Shown here one piece after another: positions 1 through 10,954 of a stretch of 64,000 nt of DNA; position 1 is the stretch's first letter; the number at the start of each line of letters is the position of its first letter. The position numbers were made by a program, and so were the translations under genes. The notes beneath the pieces were generated by a model. That model had not been told where the DNA came from. It was given only the letters and a program-made list of their open reading frames with translations, and did not search any database. The DNA comes from an uncultured Alphaproteobacteria bacterium (GTDB lineage: Bacteria > Pseudomonadota > Alphaproteobacteria > UBA8366 > GCA-2717185). The DNA lies in the NCBI GenBank assembly GCA_943788635.1, contig CALSRA010000018.1, positions 25,001 to 89,000 of the forward strand, written 5' to 3'.

Positions 1-975
1 AGGTTTGCCGGCGGCAACAGTGAGTTGCCATTCGACCAGGTCCTGCCCGGTGATCATCTCGCTGACCGGGTGTTCAACCTGCAGTCGTGTATTCATTTCC
101 ATGAAATAGAAGCCGTCGGATCGGCCGGTTTTTGCCCCCTCGACAATGAATTCGACGGTGCCTGCCCCCTCATAGCCAATTGCACGTGCGGCGGCGATCG
201 CGGCGTCGCCCATGGCGGTGCGCATTGCCGGGGTGACGCCGGGGGCAGGGGCTTCTTCGACCACTTTCTGGTGACGGCGCTGGATCGAACAGTCCCGTTC
301 GAACAGGTGCACGGCATTGTCGTGGCTGTCGGCAAAGACCTGCATTTCGATATGGCGCGGCTGCGTGACAAATTTTTCAATCAGGACCGTATCGTCGCCG
401 AAGCCGGTCATGGCTTCCCGCTTGGCACCTTCTAGGGCCTTTTCGAATTCCCCAGCCGAATCAACCCGGCGCATGCCGCGCCCGCCACCACCGGCGGATG
501 CCTTGATCAGAACCGGAAACCCGATTGATTCGGCTGCGGCGGCCAGAACGGCCGGATCCTGATCGTCCTCATGGTAGCCGGGCACCAGTGGCACGCCGGC
601 CGCACCCATGATCCGCTTGGCATTGACCTTTGATCCCATGGCGCGGATTGCCGCCGGCGGCGGGCCGACAAATACCGCACCTGCTGCGGCAACAGCTTCG
701 GCGAATTCGGCATTCTCCGACAGGAAACCGTAGCCGGGATGGACGGCCTGTGCGCCGCTGCGGCGGATGGCGTCTATAAGATGATCGATATCGAGATAGC
801 TTTCACGCGCCGGTGACGGGCCGATATGAAGGGCAGCGTCGGACAGGGCGACATGTCGCGATTCAGCATCCGCATCCGAATAGACAGCAATGACGCGTAT
901 ACCGAGGCGCCGTGCGGTCGCGGCGATACGGCAGGCGATTTCGCCGCGATTGGCGATGAGCAGTGAATCAAACAT
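1..975 (-). CDS. Biotin carboxylase (alpha) subunit of an acyl-CoA carboxylase, 5' part only
   Basis: The ORF track misses this gene because it runs off the left edge, but the minus strand reads open for 325 codons from the ATG at 973-975. The N-terminus reads [17 protein letters not shown], followed by [13 protein letters not shown], a glycine-rich ATP-grasp loop ([12 protein letters not shown]), the family signature [20 protein letters not shown] and [15 protein letters not shown]. These are the conserved blocks of biotin carboxylases, which carboxylate biotin with ATP and bicarbonate. The ANRGEIA start and overall spacing fit the alpha subunits of methylcrotonyl-, geranyl- or propionyl-CoA carboxylases, which continue into a C-terminal biotinyl domain. 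That part lies outside the window, so the substrate cannot be assigned. Confidence 0.93.
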   Translation of the reverse strand, partial: MFDSLLIANRGEIACRIAATARRLGIRVIAVYSDADAESRHVALSDAALHIGPSPARESYLDIDHLIDAIRRSGAQAVHPGYGFLSENAEFAEAVAAAGAVFVGPPPAAIRAMGSKVNAKRIMGAAGVPLVPGYHEDDQDPAVLAAAAESIGFPVLIKASAGGGGRGMRRVDSAGEFEKALEGAKREAMTGFGDDTVLIEKFVTQPRHIEMQVFADSHDNAVHLFERDCSIQRRHQKVVEEAPAPGVTPAMRTAMGDAAIAAARAIGYEGAGTVEFIVEGAKTGRSDGFYFMEMNTRLQVEHPVSEMITGQDLVEWQLTVAAGKP

Positions 976-1077
976 GGATGGTATTGTACGCCGATGCCGT
1001 GGACAGGGGCCAGTGGCAAAGCCAAACTCGCACGACGATATGCCCGATTTCCCCGTTCGCCCGAAAAAAATAAAAGA

Positions 1078-1092
1078 GAACAAAAAAAGAAC
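1078..1092 (+). promoter_or_regulatory. LexA (SOS) box upstream of recA
   Basis: The sequence GAAC-AAAAAAA-GAAC is an exact GAAC-N7-GAAC direct repeat (GTTC-N7-GTTC on the other strand), the consensus operator of alphaproteobacterial LexA. It lies about 77 bases before the recA start and directly abuts the likely -35 hexamer, so bound LexA would block RNA polymerase. recA is a standard LexA target in this class. The match and position are seen; repression is inferred. Confidence 0.85.
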
Positions 1093-1120
1093 TTGCGCAT
1101 GAGAACAAACGGCGTACAGT
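1093..1120 (+). promoter_or_regulatory. Likely recA promoter (-35/-10)
   Basis: TTGCGC (1093-1098) and TACAGT (1115-1120) are separated by 16 bases and resemble housekeeping sigma factor elements. The -35 begins at the base after the LexA box ends. About 48 bases of leader remain before the recA ATG. Assignment is by eye only. Confidence 0.5.
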
Positions 1121-1168
1121 GAGGCTCTGTTTACAACCTTTCACTGCCGTGGGATATGGGAGAGAGAC

Positions 1169-2275
<1,107 letters not shown>

Positions 2276-2280
2276 TTGCG

Positions 2281-2320
2281 AGGTCGCCCTCACCAGACCT
2301 AGATGAGGCCGGTGAGGCGA
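2281..2320 (+). terminator. Possible hairpin downstream of recA
   Basis: GGTCGCCCTCACC and GGTGAGGCGATC can pair, with one bulged C, just after the recA stop. There is no clear T-run, so a factor-independent terminator is only a possibility. Confidence 0.3.
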
Positions 2321-2383
2321 TCTGGCTGGTTATTTCGATACGTCGGAAGAAGCTTGGCGGATTGGGCGGGCCGCAGGGACGCT

Positions 2384-2884
2384 TCAGTGAATGGTGTCCA
2401 GCGCTGCCGTAAACCCTTTCAATGAAACCGGTATGTTGAAAGGTTGCTGGTTTCCGCCAAAAAATGTCACGGTCGCGCCGTTGCCGCGTTTGAAGAGATC
2501 CAGGAAATTTTCATCAAAACCGAAACGGGCCTGACATCCGTTCGGCAGGCAGACCTCAACGGCCAGTTCATATGTTTGTCCATCGTCGATCTTGAAAGTG
2601 ATGCCGGACGCCAGATTCATGCCAAGCGGGACAACAATAAGGCCAATTGGCGCCTTGCTTTCTTCGGCATAGCCAACGAAGAAACGAAGGATGGGTTCGC
2701 GACTGTCCTTGACGATGATGTTCTGGAACATCCGACAGGACGAAGGTGCGCCGGTCGGCGAATTACACTGGATACGCCAAGAATCGTAAACTTTTCCGTG
2801 AGGATTCTCTGCGGATGCCGGTAGCGCCGACAGGACGGCGATCAGGCCGGCGATGATGACCGAAGGTATGAATTTCGAAGGCAT
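2384..2884 (-). CDS. IalB-like secreted protein
   Basis: 166 aa from the ATG at 2884, which I prefer over the ORF-track start at 2917 because it begins directly with a signal peptide (MPSKFIPSVIIAGLIAVLSALPASA). The mature part has the pattern of the invasion-associated locus B family: a WRIQC strand, a second cysteine in SSCRMFQ, PIGLIVVPLGMNLASG, then a Cys pair in VCLPNGCQARFGF. The family consists of small periplasmic proteins named from Bartonella but widespread in free-living alphaproteobacteria, with no established biochemical role. It lies convergent with recA. Confidence 0.8.
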   Translation of the reverse strand: MPSKFIPSVIIAGLIAVLSALPASAENPHGKVYDSWRIQCNSPTGAPSSCRMFQNIIVKDSREPILRFFVGYAEESKAPIGLIVVPLGMNLASGITFKIDDGQTYELAVEVCLPNGCQARFGFDENFLDLFKRGNGATVTFFGGNQQPFNIPVSLKGFTAALDTIH

Positions 2885-3138
2885 TATCCTGATGGTGCTC
2901 CTGTAACCGTCATTCATGAATTAGGATTTCTTCGAACAGTTTACGCGAAGCGGCTTGCCGACATCCACATCCTAAATTTGCGAACCCGCAATTATTCAAA
3001 GCCATCGATACCTGATGTACGCTGGACAGGCTTATAGCCCCGGGCTAAAACGCCGGTTCGCGCGGTTCGGAGCGCCAGTAGGCGAGGGTTGAGTTCGCGC
3101 CAAAAGGCGTCCGTTAGTACAGGACAAGGGTGCAGATC

Positions 3139-5796
3139 ATGCAGGGCGCCAACGAAATCAGGACCACCTTCCTGGATTATTTCCAGCGACATGGCCACGA
3201 GGTCGTCGCGTCATCGCCGCTTGTGCCGCGGAACGATCCGACCCTGTTGTTCACGAATGCGGGGATGGTGCAGTTCAAGAATGTCTTCACCGGCGCGGAA
3301 CAGCGGCCCTATGACCGAGCGACGACATCGCAGAAATGCGTCCGGGCCGGCGGTAAACACAACGACCTGGAGAATGTCGGATATACGGTTCGACATAATA
3401 CGTTTTTTGAAATGCTCGGGAATTTTTCGTTCGGCAACTATTTCAAGGAGCAGGCGATTGAGCTTGCCTGGAATCTGGTCACCCGGGAATTCGGTCTGCC
3501 CGTCGAAAAATTGCTGGTTACGGTTTATGCGGATGATCAGGAGGCGTTTGACCTGTGGCGCAAAATTGCCGGTCTGCCCGAAAGCAAAATTATCCGTATC
3601 GCGACCTCCGACAATTTCTGGGCAATGGGCGATACCGGGCCTTGTGGCCCGTGTTCGGAAATATTTTACGATCACGGCCCGCATATTCCGGGCGGCCCAC
3701 CGGGGAGCCCGGATGAAGATGGCGACAGGTTTATAGAAATCTGGAACCTGGTCTTCATGCAGTACGAACAGATCGGTGCGGACGAACGGGTCGCGCTGCC
3801 GCGGCCATCCGTTGACACGGGAATGGGGCTGGAACGCCTTACCGCGACGCTGCAGGGCACCAATGACAGTTTTGCCATCGACCTGTTCCGGTCGATCATT
3901 GAGGCGTCGGCGAACTTCACCAGTGTCGACCCTGACGGCAAAGGCGCCGTATCGCATCGTGTTATTGCAGATCACCTGCGCTCGTCCTGTTTCCTGATTG
4001 CCGACGGTGTGTTGCCGTCGAACGAGGGACGCGGGTATGTCCTGCGTCGAATTATGCGCCGCGCGATGCGTCATGTTCATCTGCTGGGCAGCCAGGACCC
4101 GCTTATGTGGCGGCTGGTGCCGACATTGGTCAAGATGATGGGGCAGGCCTATCCGGAACTGGTACGGGCGGAAGCGTTGATGACCGAGACGCTGAAGCTG
4201 GAGGAAACCCGTTTCAACCGCACCCTGGCGCGCGGCATGGGGTTGCTGCAGGAAGAAACGAATAAGCTTGGTGAAGGCGGTACGCTACAGGGAGATATCG
4301 CATTCCGGCTATACGATACCTTTGGTTTCCCGCTTGATCTGACTCAGGATGTCCTGCGGGGACAGGGCAAAAATGTCGATACCGCAGGTTTTGAAAGCAG
4401 CATGGAACGCCAGCGCGCCGAAGCGCGCAAGAACTGGAGCGGTTCGGGCGACGCTGCGACCGAAACAGTCTGGTTTGATATTCGGGAAACAACGGGTGCG
4501 ACCGAGTTTCTGGGGTATGCGACGGAGCGAGCGGAAGGTGTCGTTTCGGCTATCGTTGCCGATGGTACGTCGGTCGAACAGGCCACAGCGGGCACTGAGG
4601 CGGCGGTTATAGTCAATCAGACCCCGTTTTACGGTGAGTCTGGCGGACAGATGGGCGATACCGGGCTGATGTTTACGGCTGGCGGCGATGAATTTGTCGT
4701 CAACAATACGCAAAAGAAGCTTGATGATATCTACGTGCATCTGGGCGCGATACGGAAAGGCACATTGCGGGTTGGCGATACGGTTGAACTGGATGTCGAA
4801 GGTCGGCGGCGCACGCGTCTGCGGGCGAACCATTCGGTAACGCATCTGCTACATGAGGCGCTTCGGCGGCAATTGGGAGATCACGTGACGCAGAAAGGCT
4901 CGTTAGTTTCGCCCGACTATCTGCGTTTCGATTTCAGCCATCCCAAGCCGGTTGAGGACGATGAGTTGAAGGCTGTTGAGCAGGCGGTTAACGATCGTAT
5001 CCGCGGCAATAGCGAAGTGACGACGCGTCTGATGACGCCGGATGCGGCTGTCGAAGCGGGTGCATTGGCGCTGTTCGGTGAAAAATATGGCGAGGAGGTG
5101 CGTGTTGTTGCAATGGGCGGGGACGATAAGCACCGGTTTTCGGTAGAGCTTTGTGGCGGCACACATGTCGGCCGAACCGGGGACATCGGATATTTCACGA
5201 TTACCGCCGAATCCGGCGTTGCCGCAGGTGTCCGGCGTATTGAAGCTGTGACCGGTGCCGCCGCAGTGGAGCAGGCGCGGGCACAGACATCCCGCATGCG
5301 GGATGCCGCTGCGATGCTGAAGGCATCACCGGATGATCTGTCTGACCGGATCGGCAGCCTTATGGAAGACCGCCGACGCATGGAACGTGAGTTGTCGGAT
5401 TTACGTCACAAGCTGGCGATGGGTGGCGGCGGTGCAGCATCCGGCAGTGCCTCCGAGGTCAAGGTTGTCGCCGGTACTTCGGTCGCGTCCCGAATTCTCG
5501 CCGATGTGCCGGCTAAAGAGCTGAAGCCACTGGCAGATTCATTGAAATCACAGATTGGCAGCGGTGTTGTGGTGCTTATTTCCGTCAGCGACGGCAAGGC
5601 GTCCATTGTCGTCGCGGTCACCGAGGATTTGACGGAGCGGCTGAACGCAGTCGACCTGGTGCGCGTCGGTTCCGCGGCACTTGGCGGAAAAGGCGGGGGC
5701 GGCCGTCCCGACATGGCGCAGGCTGGTGGGCCGGATGGCGATGCCGCGGCGCAGGCCGTTACGGCGGTTGAGGAAGCTCTCGTTGAGCGGGCTTGA
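3139..5796 (+). CDS. alaS: Alanyl-tRNA synthetase
   Basis: 885 aa, normal for AlaRS. It charges tRNA-Ala in the cytoplasm and edits mischarged Ser/Gly. The class II core begins with [19 protein letters not shown] and contains [17 protein letters not shown] and [14 protein letters not shown]. The editing domain carries [12 protein letters not shown] together with the metal-binding [13 protein letters not shown]. The C-terminal coiled coil and the glycine-rich DHHA1 tail ([16 protein letters not shown]) are complete. The ORF track starts at a GTG at 3130; the ATG at 3139 is better spaced from AAGGG and matches the usual N-terminus. Confidence 0.97.
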   Translation: MQGANEIRTTFLDYFQRHGHEVVASSPLVPRNDPTLLFTNAGMVQFKNVFTGAEQRPYDRATTSQKCVRAGGKHNDLENVGYTVRHNTFFEMLGNFSFGNYFKEQAIELAWNLVTREFGLPVEKLLVTVYADDQEAFDLWRKIAGLPESKIIRIATSDNFWAMGDTGPCGPCSEIFYDHGPHIPGGPPGSPDEDGDRFIEIWNLVFMQYEQIGADERVALPRPSVDTGMGLERLTATLQGTNDSFAIDLFRSIIEASANFTSVDPDGKGAVSHRVIADHLRSSCFLIADGVLPSNEGRGYVLRRIMRRAMRHVHLLGSQDPLMWRLVPTLVKMMGQAYPELVRAEALMTETLKLEETRFNRTLARGMGLLQEETNKLGEGGTLQGDIAFRLYDTFGFPLDLTQDVLRGQGKNVDTAGFESSMERQRAEARKNWSGSGDAATETVWFDIRETTGATEFLGYATERAEGVVSAIVADGTSVEQATAGTEAAVIVNQTPFYGESGGQMGDTGLMFTAGGDEFVVNNTQKKLDDIYVHLGAIRKGTLRVGDTVELDVEGRRRTRLRANHSVTHLLHEALRRQLGDHVTQKGSLVSPDYLRFDFSHPKPVEDDELKAVEQAVNDRIRGNSEVTTRLMTPDAAVEAGALALFGEKYGEEVRVVAMGGDDKHRFSVELCGGTHVGRTGDIGYFTITAESGVAAGVRRIEAVTGAAAVEQARAQTSRMRDAAAMLKASPDDLSDRIGSLMEDRRRMERELSDLRHKLAMGGGGAASGSASEVKVVAGTSVASRILADVPAKELKPLADSLKSQIGSGVVVLISVSDGKASIVVAVTEDLTERLNAVDLVRVGSAALGGKGGGGRPDMAQAGGPDGDAAAQAVTAVEEALVERA

Positions 5797-5857
5797 TCGC
5801 AGGAATGCCGCCGCATAGTCTGGCTGCGCTGTACCAATCAATAATTAAGGCCAGAAC

Positions 5858-6712
5858 ATGCGCTTTGAAAGCACCGAAAGTTATATCGCTACTGAGGATC
5901 TAAAGGTTGCCGTGAATGCCGCCGTGGTGCTGGAGCGTCCTCTCCTGATCAAGGGCGAACCGGGAACCGGTAAGACGATCCTGGCGCATGAAGTGGCGCA
6001 ATCCCTGGGGATGCCGCTGATCGAATGGCATGTGAAGTCGACAACGACAGCGCAGCAGGGACTTTACGAATACGATGCCGTCCGGCGCTTGCGCGATAGT
6101 CAGCTGGGTAATGACGACGTGCATGACATTTCCAATTACATCGTCCGTGGAAAGTTATGGGACGCGTTTTCAAACGACGTGAAGCCTGTCCTTCTCATCG
6201 ACGAAATTGACAAGGCGGATATCGAATTTCCCAATGATCTGCTGCTCGAACTCGATCGCATGGAATTCTTCGTATACGAAACGCAGGAAACAGTGCGTGC
6301 GATCGACCGGCCCGTTGTGATTATTACGTCGAACAATGAAAAAGAACTGCCGGATGCCTTTCTGCGGCGCTGCTTCTTTCATTACATCTCGTTTCCGGAT
6401 CAGGAGACGATGAAGGAGATTGTGAACGTCCATTATCCCGATATTAAGGGTGAATTGGTTCGCGAGGCATTGAACCTGTTTTATGACGTGCGGGACGTTC
6501 CAGGACTGAAGAAGCGACCGTCGACGTCAGAATTGCTGGACTGGATCAAGCTGCTGATGGCCGAAGATATTCCGCCTGATGTCCTGCGTAGCAAGGACCC
6601 GGGAAAGCTTATCCCGCCGCTTTACGGGGCCTTGCTGAAGAATGAACAGGACGTCCAACTGTTCGAGCGTCTGGCCTTCATGTCCCGGCGTGAGCAGCGC
6701 GGCAACGACTGA
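5858..6712 (+). CDS. MoxR-family AAA+ ATPase
   Basis: 284 aa. Walker A is GEPGTGKT (about residues 33-40), Walker B is LLIDEIDKAD, sensor 1 is VIITSNNEKELPDAFLRRC. MoxR ATPases act as chaperones that work with VWA-domain proteins, often inserting metal cofactors or remodelling complexes. The natural partner, a CoxE-like VWA protein, is at 9776-10954 on the same strand but separated by two opposite-strand genes and an IS element. The ATG at 5858 is preceded by AAGG at good spacing. The substrate of this pair is unknown. Confidence 0.9.
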   Translation: MRFESTESYIATEDLKVAVNAAVVLERPLLIKGEPGTGKTILAHEVAQSLGMPLIEWHVKSTTTAQQGLYEYDAVRRLRDSQLGNDDVHDISNYIVRGKLWDAFSNDVKPVLLIDEIDKADIEFPNDLLLELDRMEFFVYETQETVRAIDRPVVIITSNNEKELPDAFLRRCFFHYISFPDQETMKEIVNVHYPDIKGELVREALNLFYDVRDVPGLKKRPSTSELLDWIKLLMAEDIPPDVLRSKDPGKLIPPLYGALLKNEQDVQLFERLAFMSRREQRGND

Positions 6713-6745
6713 CGTATATTCGGTGGGTGCCCGTCGGTCGGTATA

Positions 6746-7822
6746 TCAACTGCCGGCCGGCATCCATCCCGATATGATCGAGCGGGCATTCTTGCGGTCG
6801 GTTCGGTCGTAGAAGTTCATGCCACGCAGGAAAGCGGGGCTTTTCCGGAAGCTCTCATAGGGGCGGCTGCCTTTCAAATGGCATAATATTTCACTGAAAG
6901 TGTCGCGGTCCAAACCGGCAGCCCGGCATGCGACGGCGAGACCTTCAGGGCCCATATCGTAGAGCACGCGCGTTGTCGTATTGCTGTCCAGCCCGGTCAA
7001 TTCCTGGAAGATGTCCTCGAACTTCAGAATATCCTGTATTTCCAGCGCCTGTTGCAGGGATTTTGGCGAAGGCCGGCCTGTCCAATCTTCTTCGTCTTCC
7101 TCTTCTTCGGTAACTTCCTGTGCGGTCAGGCCATCTGACTCCATTGCTTTTGCCAGCGCTTCCGTAACCGCTCCATCGATATCCATATCGACCGTCGGAT
7201 AAGCCGCCACGATATGCTCCCGCAGGGTATCGCTGACCCACTCATACATTCTGTGTGCGAGCGAATCCGACAGGTCGCGCCGGGATAGCAGTAATTCCTG
7301 GAAATCGGTTTCGTCGCGTGATTCATCGACCAGTCGCGCCATCGATTCCTCACTGAATGACGCACCGTCGTTTTGCAGCAGCGACTTGATGGCCAACTGG
7401 TCTCCGGTTTCAACAAATGCGTTGCTCACAGGCTCGGTAACATGCTCGCGTCTGGAAATGGCGATGCGGTGGTCCGAGGTCAGCTTCTGGAGCAGGACGA
7501 TCAGGTCGCCGTCTTCCAGGATGGGGCTGCTCGATAACACGGGGGCGGCGACATCAATGACGTCGTTGGCCAGCATGACTACCAGATCGTGGGGCGCGTC
7601 GACCCGCTCTGCCAGCCCTTCAGACAGCTTCAGGCGGACATGCATTTCGATGTCGTGGATAAGGCCGCGCACAATATCGAAAAATAGTGCCAGTTCCTGC
7701 GGGCCGGGACGCCGACCGGGTCCAAGGCATAGGGCGGTCAGCGTTTCGGCGAGCTGGTCCTTGTCGGGAATCGCGCCCGACGTGGCAATCCGCTCAAGTT
7801 CAAGCCTCCCGTCAATTTCCAC
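6746..7822 (-). CDS. DUF2336-domain protein
   Basis: 358 aa from a GTG at 7820-7822, preceded on the minus strand by GGAAGG at ribosome-binding distance. The protein is largely helical, with repeated stretches of the type VVMLANDVIDVAAPVLSSSPILEDGDLI and LQKLTSDHRIAISRRE. This HEAT-like pattern with SSPIL..D is characteristic of DUF2336 proteins, which are common in alphaproteobacteria and have no established function. An acidic segment (EEEEDEEDW) sits near residue 245. It ends 33 bases from the moxR stop, convergent with it. Confidence 0.8.
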   Translation of the reverse strand: MEIDGRLELERIATSGAIPDKDQLAETLTALCLGPGRRPGPQELALFFDIVRGLIHDIEMHVRLKLSEGLAERVDAPHDLVVMLANDVIDVAAPVLSSSPILEDGDLIVLLQKLTSDHRIAISRREHVTEPVSNAFVETGDQLAIKSLLQNDGASFSEESMARLVDESRDETDFQELLLSRRDLSDSLAHRMYEWVSDTLREHIVAAYPTVDMDIDGAVTEALAKAMESDGLTAQEVTEEEEDEEDWTGRPSPKSLQQALEIQDILKFEDIFQELTGLDSNTTTRVLYDMGPEGLAVACRAAGLDRDTFSEILCHLKGSRPYESFRKSPAFLRGMNFYDRTDRKNARSIISGWMPAGS

Positions 7823-7940
7823 GGCCTAATCCTTCCCGCGCAGCATACTAGCTTGAAGTTTATCATAGTTTTGGAAATTAGCACTATTGGATGGTTTTCG
7901 GGGCCAACCGGCCAGTCCGGCGGTGCGTACCCCGCGATCG

Positions 7941-8714
7941 TCAGGGGGCCAGTGGCGGATTCATGTCTGCCGGAACGTCTGCGATGTGCCGGAAAAATGC
8001 CGCGGCGCGATTGATCAGTGACTTTTCGCTGTCTGGAAGGCCGCCATCCCGTATGGCTGATAGGCTGTAATAGTGCCATATGCCGGGGTTCTGGCGGATG
8101 AAGTGAAGTCTGGTTATAAGGTCTCGTGGTCCGAATAACGGAAAGAAAATAACCTTTATCGGCGCAACATTGTTGATTTCTATCGTGAGTTGGTTCGGGG
8201 CGGCGCGCCGCCCTGAAAGTTCGTATACATTCTGTCCTGCGGACCGGGTGTCGTTTTGTGCGAAATAAAGCAGGTCGCCGCTGAGGACCTCAGTCGCTGA
8301 AAAGTCTGGTCTGGGGCTGATATCCGCCGGGTCTGCGACGGCAAAGGCTTCTGATATGAGCTGCCGCCAGGCTGTGTTGGTCGACGACCAGTAGACGAGC
8401 CCTTTTGTCGACGAAATTGCACCGACCCGGGCGGCGAGTTCATCAATGTTCATATCTGAACTGAAGCTGCCGGCCAGGGCGATGACCATCTTCAATGGTC
8501 CCTGAATAGACCCGAAGCAGTTATCCGGACCATTGATATCGGTATCGTGGAACACAGCGACGGCAGGGGGGCTCCCCACCGGGGTAAAACCGGGATACGG
8601 GGCGCCGGGCATGCATGGTGGAACCGGCGTGTCGGTCGCTGCGTGACTGACTGATGTCGAAACGAGCGTCAGCGCCACGAAGGCCCATAAAAATATTGTT
8701 GATCGGATATGCAT
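7941..8714 (-). CDS. DUF6675-like secreted protein, IS element just upstream
   Basis: 257 aa from the ATG at 8714. A signal peptide (MHIRSTIFLWAFVALTLVST..SHA) leads into PCMPGAPYPGFTPVGSPPAV, a cysteine in NCFGS, and a C-terminal INRAAAFFRHIADVPADMNPP. The layout resembles what I recall as DUF6675, a family of exported alphaproteobacterial proteins of unknown function; a profile search is needed to confirm. The ORF-track start at 8768 lies inside the IS5 element and is an artefact. The element sits 30 bases upstream of the ATG, so the gene has probably lost its native promoter. Confidence 0.7.
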   Translation of the reverse strand: MHIRSTIFLWAFVALTLVSTSVSHAATDTPVPPCMPGAPYPGFTPVGSPPAVAVFHDTDINGPDNCFGSIQGPLKMVIALAGSFSSDMNIDELAARVGAISSTKGLVYWSSTNTAWRQLISEAFAVADPADISPRPDFSATEVLSGDLLYFAQNDTRSAGQNVYELSGRRAAPNQLTIEINNVAPIKVIFFPLFGPRDLITRLHFIRQNPGIWHYYSLSAIRDGGLPDSEKSLINRAAAFFRHIADVPADMNPPLAP

Positions 8715-8743
8715 GAAGGCTGGGACGTCCCGGTTATTGTTAA

Positions 8744-9675
8744 GAGTCTGACTCGAAATGATATCCATGTTTTCATGCTCTTGCCAATCGTCGGGCGAGC
8801 AGTTGAATGCTGGCGATCAGGAGCCATGCCTCCGCGCTTTCGATGGTTTCCTCGAAATCTTTGGCGAGACGGCGGTTACGACCGAGCCAAGCGAAGGTGC
8901 GCTCAACCACCCAGCGGCGGGGCAACAATACGAACCCCTTGGCGGCGTCGGAGCGCTTGACGATCTGCACGGTCCACTTCCCAAGTTTGGCCAGCGCGTC
9001 GCGCAACTTCGGTCCCGCGTAACCACCATCGGCGAAAACATGGCGCAACCGGGGAAAGGCGTGGCGTATCGACGCCAACAGCGCGGGCGCGCCGTCGCGA
9101 TCCTGGATATCGGCGGCGTGAACCATGACGGCGACCAGAAAGCCGCCTGTGTCGGTCACGATATGACGCTTGCGCCCTTTGACCTTCTTTCCCGCGTCAT
9201 AGCCCCGAACACCGCCGCTTTCCGTGGTTTTCACCGTCTGGCTGTCGATCACCCCGGCGGTCGGGCTGGTCGTGCGCCCAGAGGTTTCCCGCATCGACAT
9301 CACCAGTTGGCGATTGATGACGTGCAAGGTTCCATCCGAGCGCCAAGCGTAAAAATATCGCTGGATCGTACTGCGTGGCGGAAATTCCCGGGGCACCATG
9401 CGCCATTGGCAACCGGTGCGCGCCACATAAAAAATCCCATTCACCACTTCTCGAAAATCCGTGGTTCGCGGGCGGCCTAATCGACGCGGCGGGGACAATA
9501 ATGGCGAAATCAAACGCCACTCCTTATCCGTCAAGTCGCTTGCGTAACGAAGGCTCGAACGATCAAACTGCGGGCGGGTGATCTCAGTCCACATGTTGTG
9601 TCTCCTCATTTGCTTCAACACAAACGAGAGAATCACAACTTACTGAAATCACTCAACTCATTTCGGGCCGGACAC
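8744..9675 (-). mobile_element. IS5-family (IS1031-like) insertion sequence, copy 1
   Basis: 932 bp, delimited by comparison with copy 2 at 35223-36154. The imperfect terminal inverted repeats are GTGTCCGGCCCGAAATGA (right end, complement strand) and GAGTCTGACTCGAAATGA (left end), 14 of 18 matching. A 3-bp duplication TAA/TAA (8741-8743 and 9676-9678) flanks it, fitting the TNA target of the IS1031 group. It lies in the divergent promoter region between the DUF6675-like gene and the VWA gene. Removing it leaves about 127 bp between their starts. Confidence 0.95.
8773..9594 (-). CDS. IS5-family transposase (copy 1)
   Basis: 273 aa from the ATG at 9594 (MWTEITRPQF), preceded by AGGAGACACAAC. 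The ORF-track start at 9636 reads through the inverted-repeat region and is unlikely. The DDE catalytic residues can be placed at D117 (GVIDSQTVKT), D189 (VFADGGYAG) and E231 (RWVVERTFAWLGRNRRL). The protein is identical to the copy at 35304-36125, so at least one copy moved recently. No frameshift or truncation is visible, so both may be active. Confidence 0.95.
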   Translation of the reverse strand: MWTEITRPQFDRSSLRYASDLTDKEWRLISPLLSPPRRLGRPRTTDFREVVNGIFYVARTGCQWRMVPREFPPRSTIQRYFYAWRSDGTLHVINRQLVMSMRETSGRTTSPTAGVIDSQTVKTTESGGVRGYDAGKKVKGRKRHIVTDTGGFLVAVMVHAADIQDRDGAPALLASIRHAFPRLRHVFADGGYAGPKLRDALAKLGKWTVQIVKRSDAAKGFVLLPRRWVVERTFAWLGRNRRLAKDFEETIESAEAWLLIASIQLLARRLARA

Positions 9676-9775
9676 TAAGGGCGAACAGGAAATAGATTCA
9701 GATTCTGCCTGCCGGACAGGCTTTTCCACTACTGCCGCAGACTGTATGCTAAATGCATTCGGAGGGAACAGGACA

Positions 9776-10954
9776 ATGTTCGTAAATCTTTTCATGGAAT
9801 TGCGTGACGCCGGGCTGCCGGTTTCGTTGAAAGAGTATCTAATGCTCATGGAAGCGATGCAGAAGGGCGTGGCGGGCTACAGCGTCGATGATTTCTACTA
9901 TCTGAGTCGCTCGGCGCTGGTGAAGGACGAGCGCCACCTGGACCGTTTCGATCGGGTTTTCGGCCATGTTTTCCGCGGCCTGGAACCACCTGAAGGGGAT
10001 ATGCAGGCTGAGTTGCCGGAAGAATGGCTGCGCAAATTGGCTGAAAAGCATCTCAGCGAGGAAGACAAGGCGCAGATCGAGGCGCTGGGTGGGTGGGACA
10101 AGCTGATGGAAACCCTGCGCCAGCGCCTGGCGGAGCAGGAAAAGCGTCATCAGGGCGGCAGTAAATGGATCGGTACGGCGGGAACCTCGCCGTTCGGCGC
10201 ATATGGCTATAATCCCGAAGGCGTGCGGATCGGTCAGGATGAATCGCGCCATCGCCGCGCCGTGAAGGTCTGGGACAAGCGCGAATTTCGCAATCTTGAC
10301 GACTCGGTTGAGCTTGGGACGCGAAACATCAAGGTTGCGCTGCGCCGCTTGCGCCGGTTTGCCCGTGACGGAACTGCCGATCATTTCGATCTCGATGGTA
10401 CGATCAGCGCCACCGCGCGCAATGGCGGCTATCTTGACATCAAAATGGTGCCGGAACGGCGCAACGCGATCAAGGTGCTGCTGTTCCTCGATATCGGTGG
10501 GTCAATGGATGACCATGTTAAGGTCTGTGAGGAATTGTTCTCCGCTTCCCGGTCGGAATTTAAAAATCTCGAATATTTCTACTTTCACAATTGCGTCTAT
10601 GAGACGGTCTGGAAAGATAACCGCCGCCGCCATAATGAACGGCTTGATTTGAATGAGGTCTTGCGGACCTACCCGTCGGATTACAAGGTGATCTTTGTGG
10701 GCGATGCGACGATGAGCCCGTATGAAATCACCTATCCCGGTGGCAGTGTGGAGCACTGGAACGAGGAAGCCGGGGCAACCTGGATGCAGCGGGTACTCGA
10801 TACCTATCGGCATGCGGTCTGGCTTAACCCGCAGGCGCCGCGCAACTGGAGCTACACCCCATCGATCGAAATCCTCTCGCAGATTATGGAAGACAGGATG
10901 TATCCGTTGACGCTGGAAGGTCTCGATTCCGCAATGCGTGAGTTGACGCATTGA
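9776..10954 (+). CDS. CoxE-like VWA-domain protein, MoxR partner
   Basis: 392 aa from the ATG at 9776, preceded by GGAGGGAACAGGAC. The ORF-track start at 9746 gives ten extra residues without a ribosome binding site. The N-terminal half is helical and charged; the C-terminal half is a von Willebrand A fold with the metal-site motif FLDIGGSMDD, a variant of DxSxS in which the first Ser is Gly, followed by YFYFHNCVYE and FVGDATMSPYE. Family members pair with MoxR ATPases such as that at 5858. The stop codon overlaps the start of the next gene (TGATG), so the small lipoprotein is probably translationally coupled. Confidence 0.85.
   Translation: MFVNLFMELRDAGLPVSLKEYLMLMEAMQKGVAGYSVDDFYYLSRSALVKDERHLDRFDRVFGHVFRGLEPPEGDMQAELPEEWLRKLAEKHLSEEDKAQIEALGGWDKLMETLRQRLAEQEKRHQGGSKWIGTAGTSPFGAYGYNPEGVRIGQDESRHRRAVKVWDKREFRNLDDSVELGTRNIKVALRRLRRFARDGTADHFDLDGTISATARNGGYLDIKMVPERRNAIKVLLFLDIGGSMDDHVKVCEELFSASRSEFKNLEYFYFHNCVYETVWKDNRRRHNERLDLNEVLRTYPSDYKVIFVGDATMSPYEITYPGGSVEHWNEEAGATWMQRVLDTYRHAVWLNPQAPRNWSYTPSIEILSQIMEDRMYPLTLEGLDSAMRELTH

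Noticed and set aside
3211-4080. 289-aa minus-strand ORF
   Set aside because: Antisense shadow of alaS; no recognisable protein and alaS is certain.
8758-9480. 240-aa ORF antisense to the IS5 transposase (repeated at 35418-36140)
   Set aside because: Appears in both IS copies because the element is identical; reverse-frame composition and no ribosome binding site.
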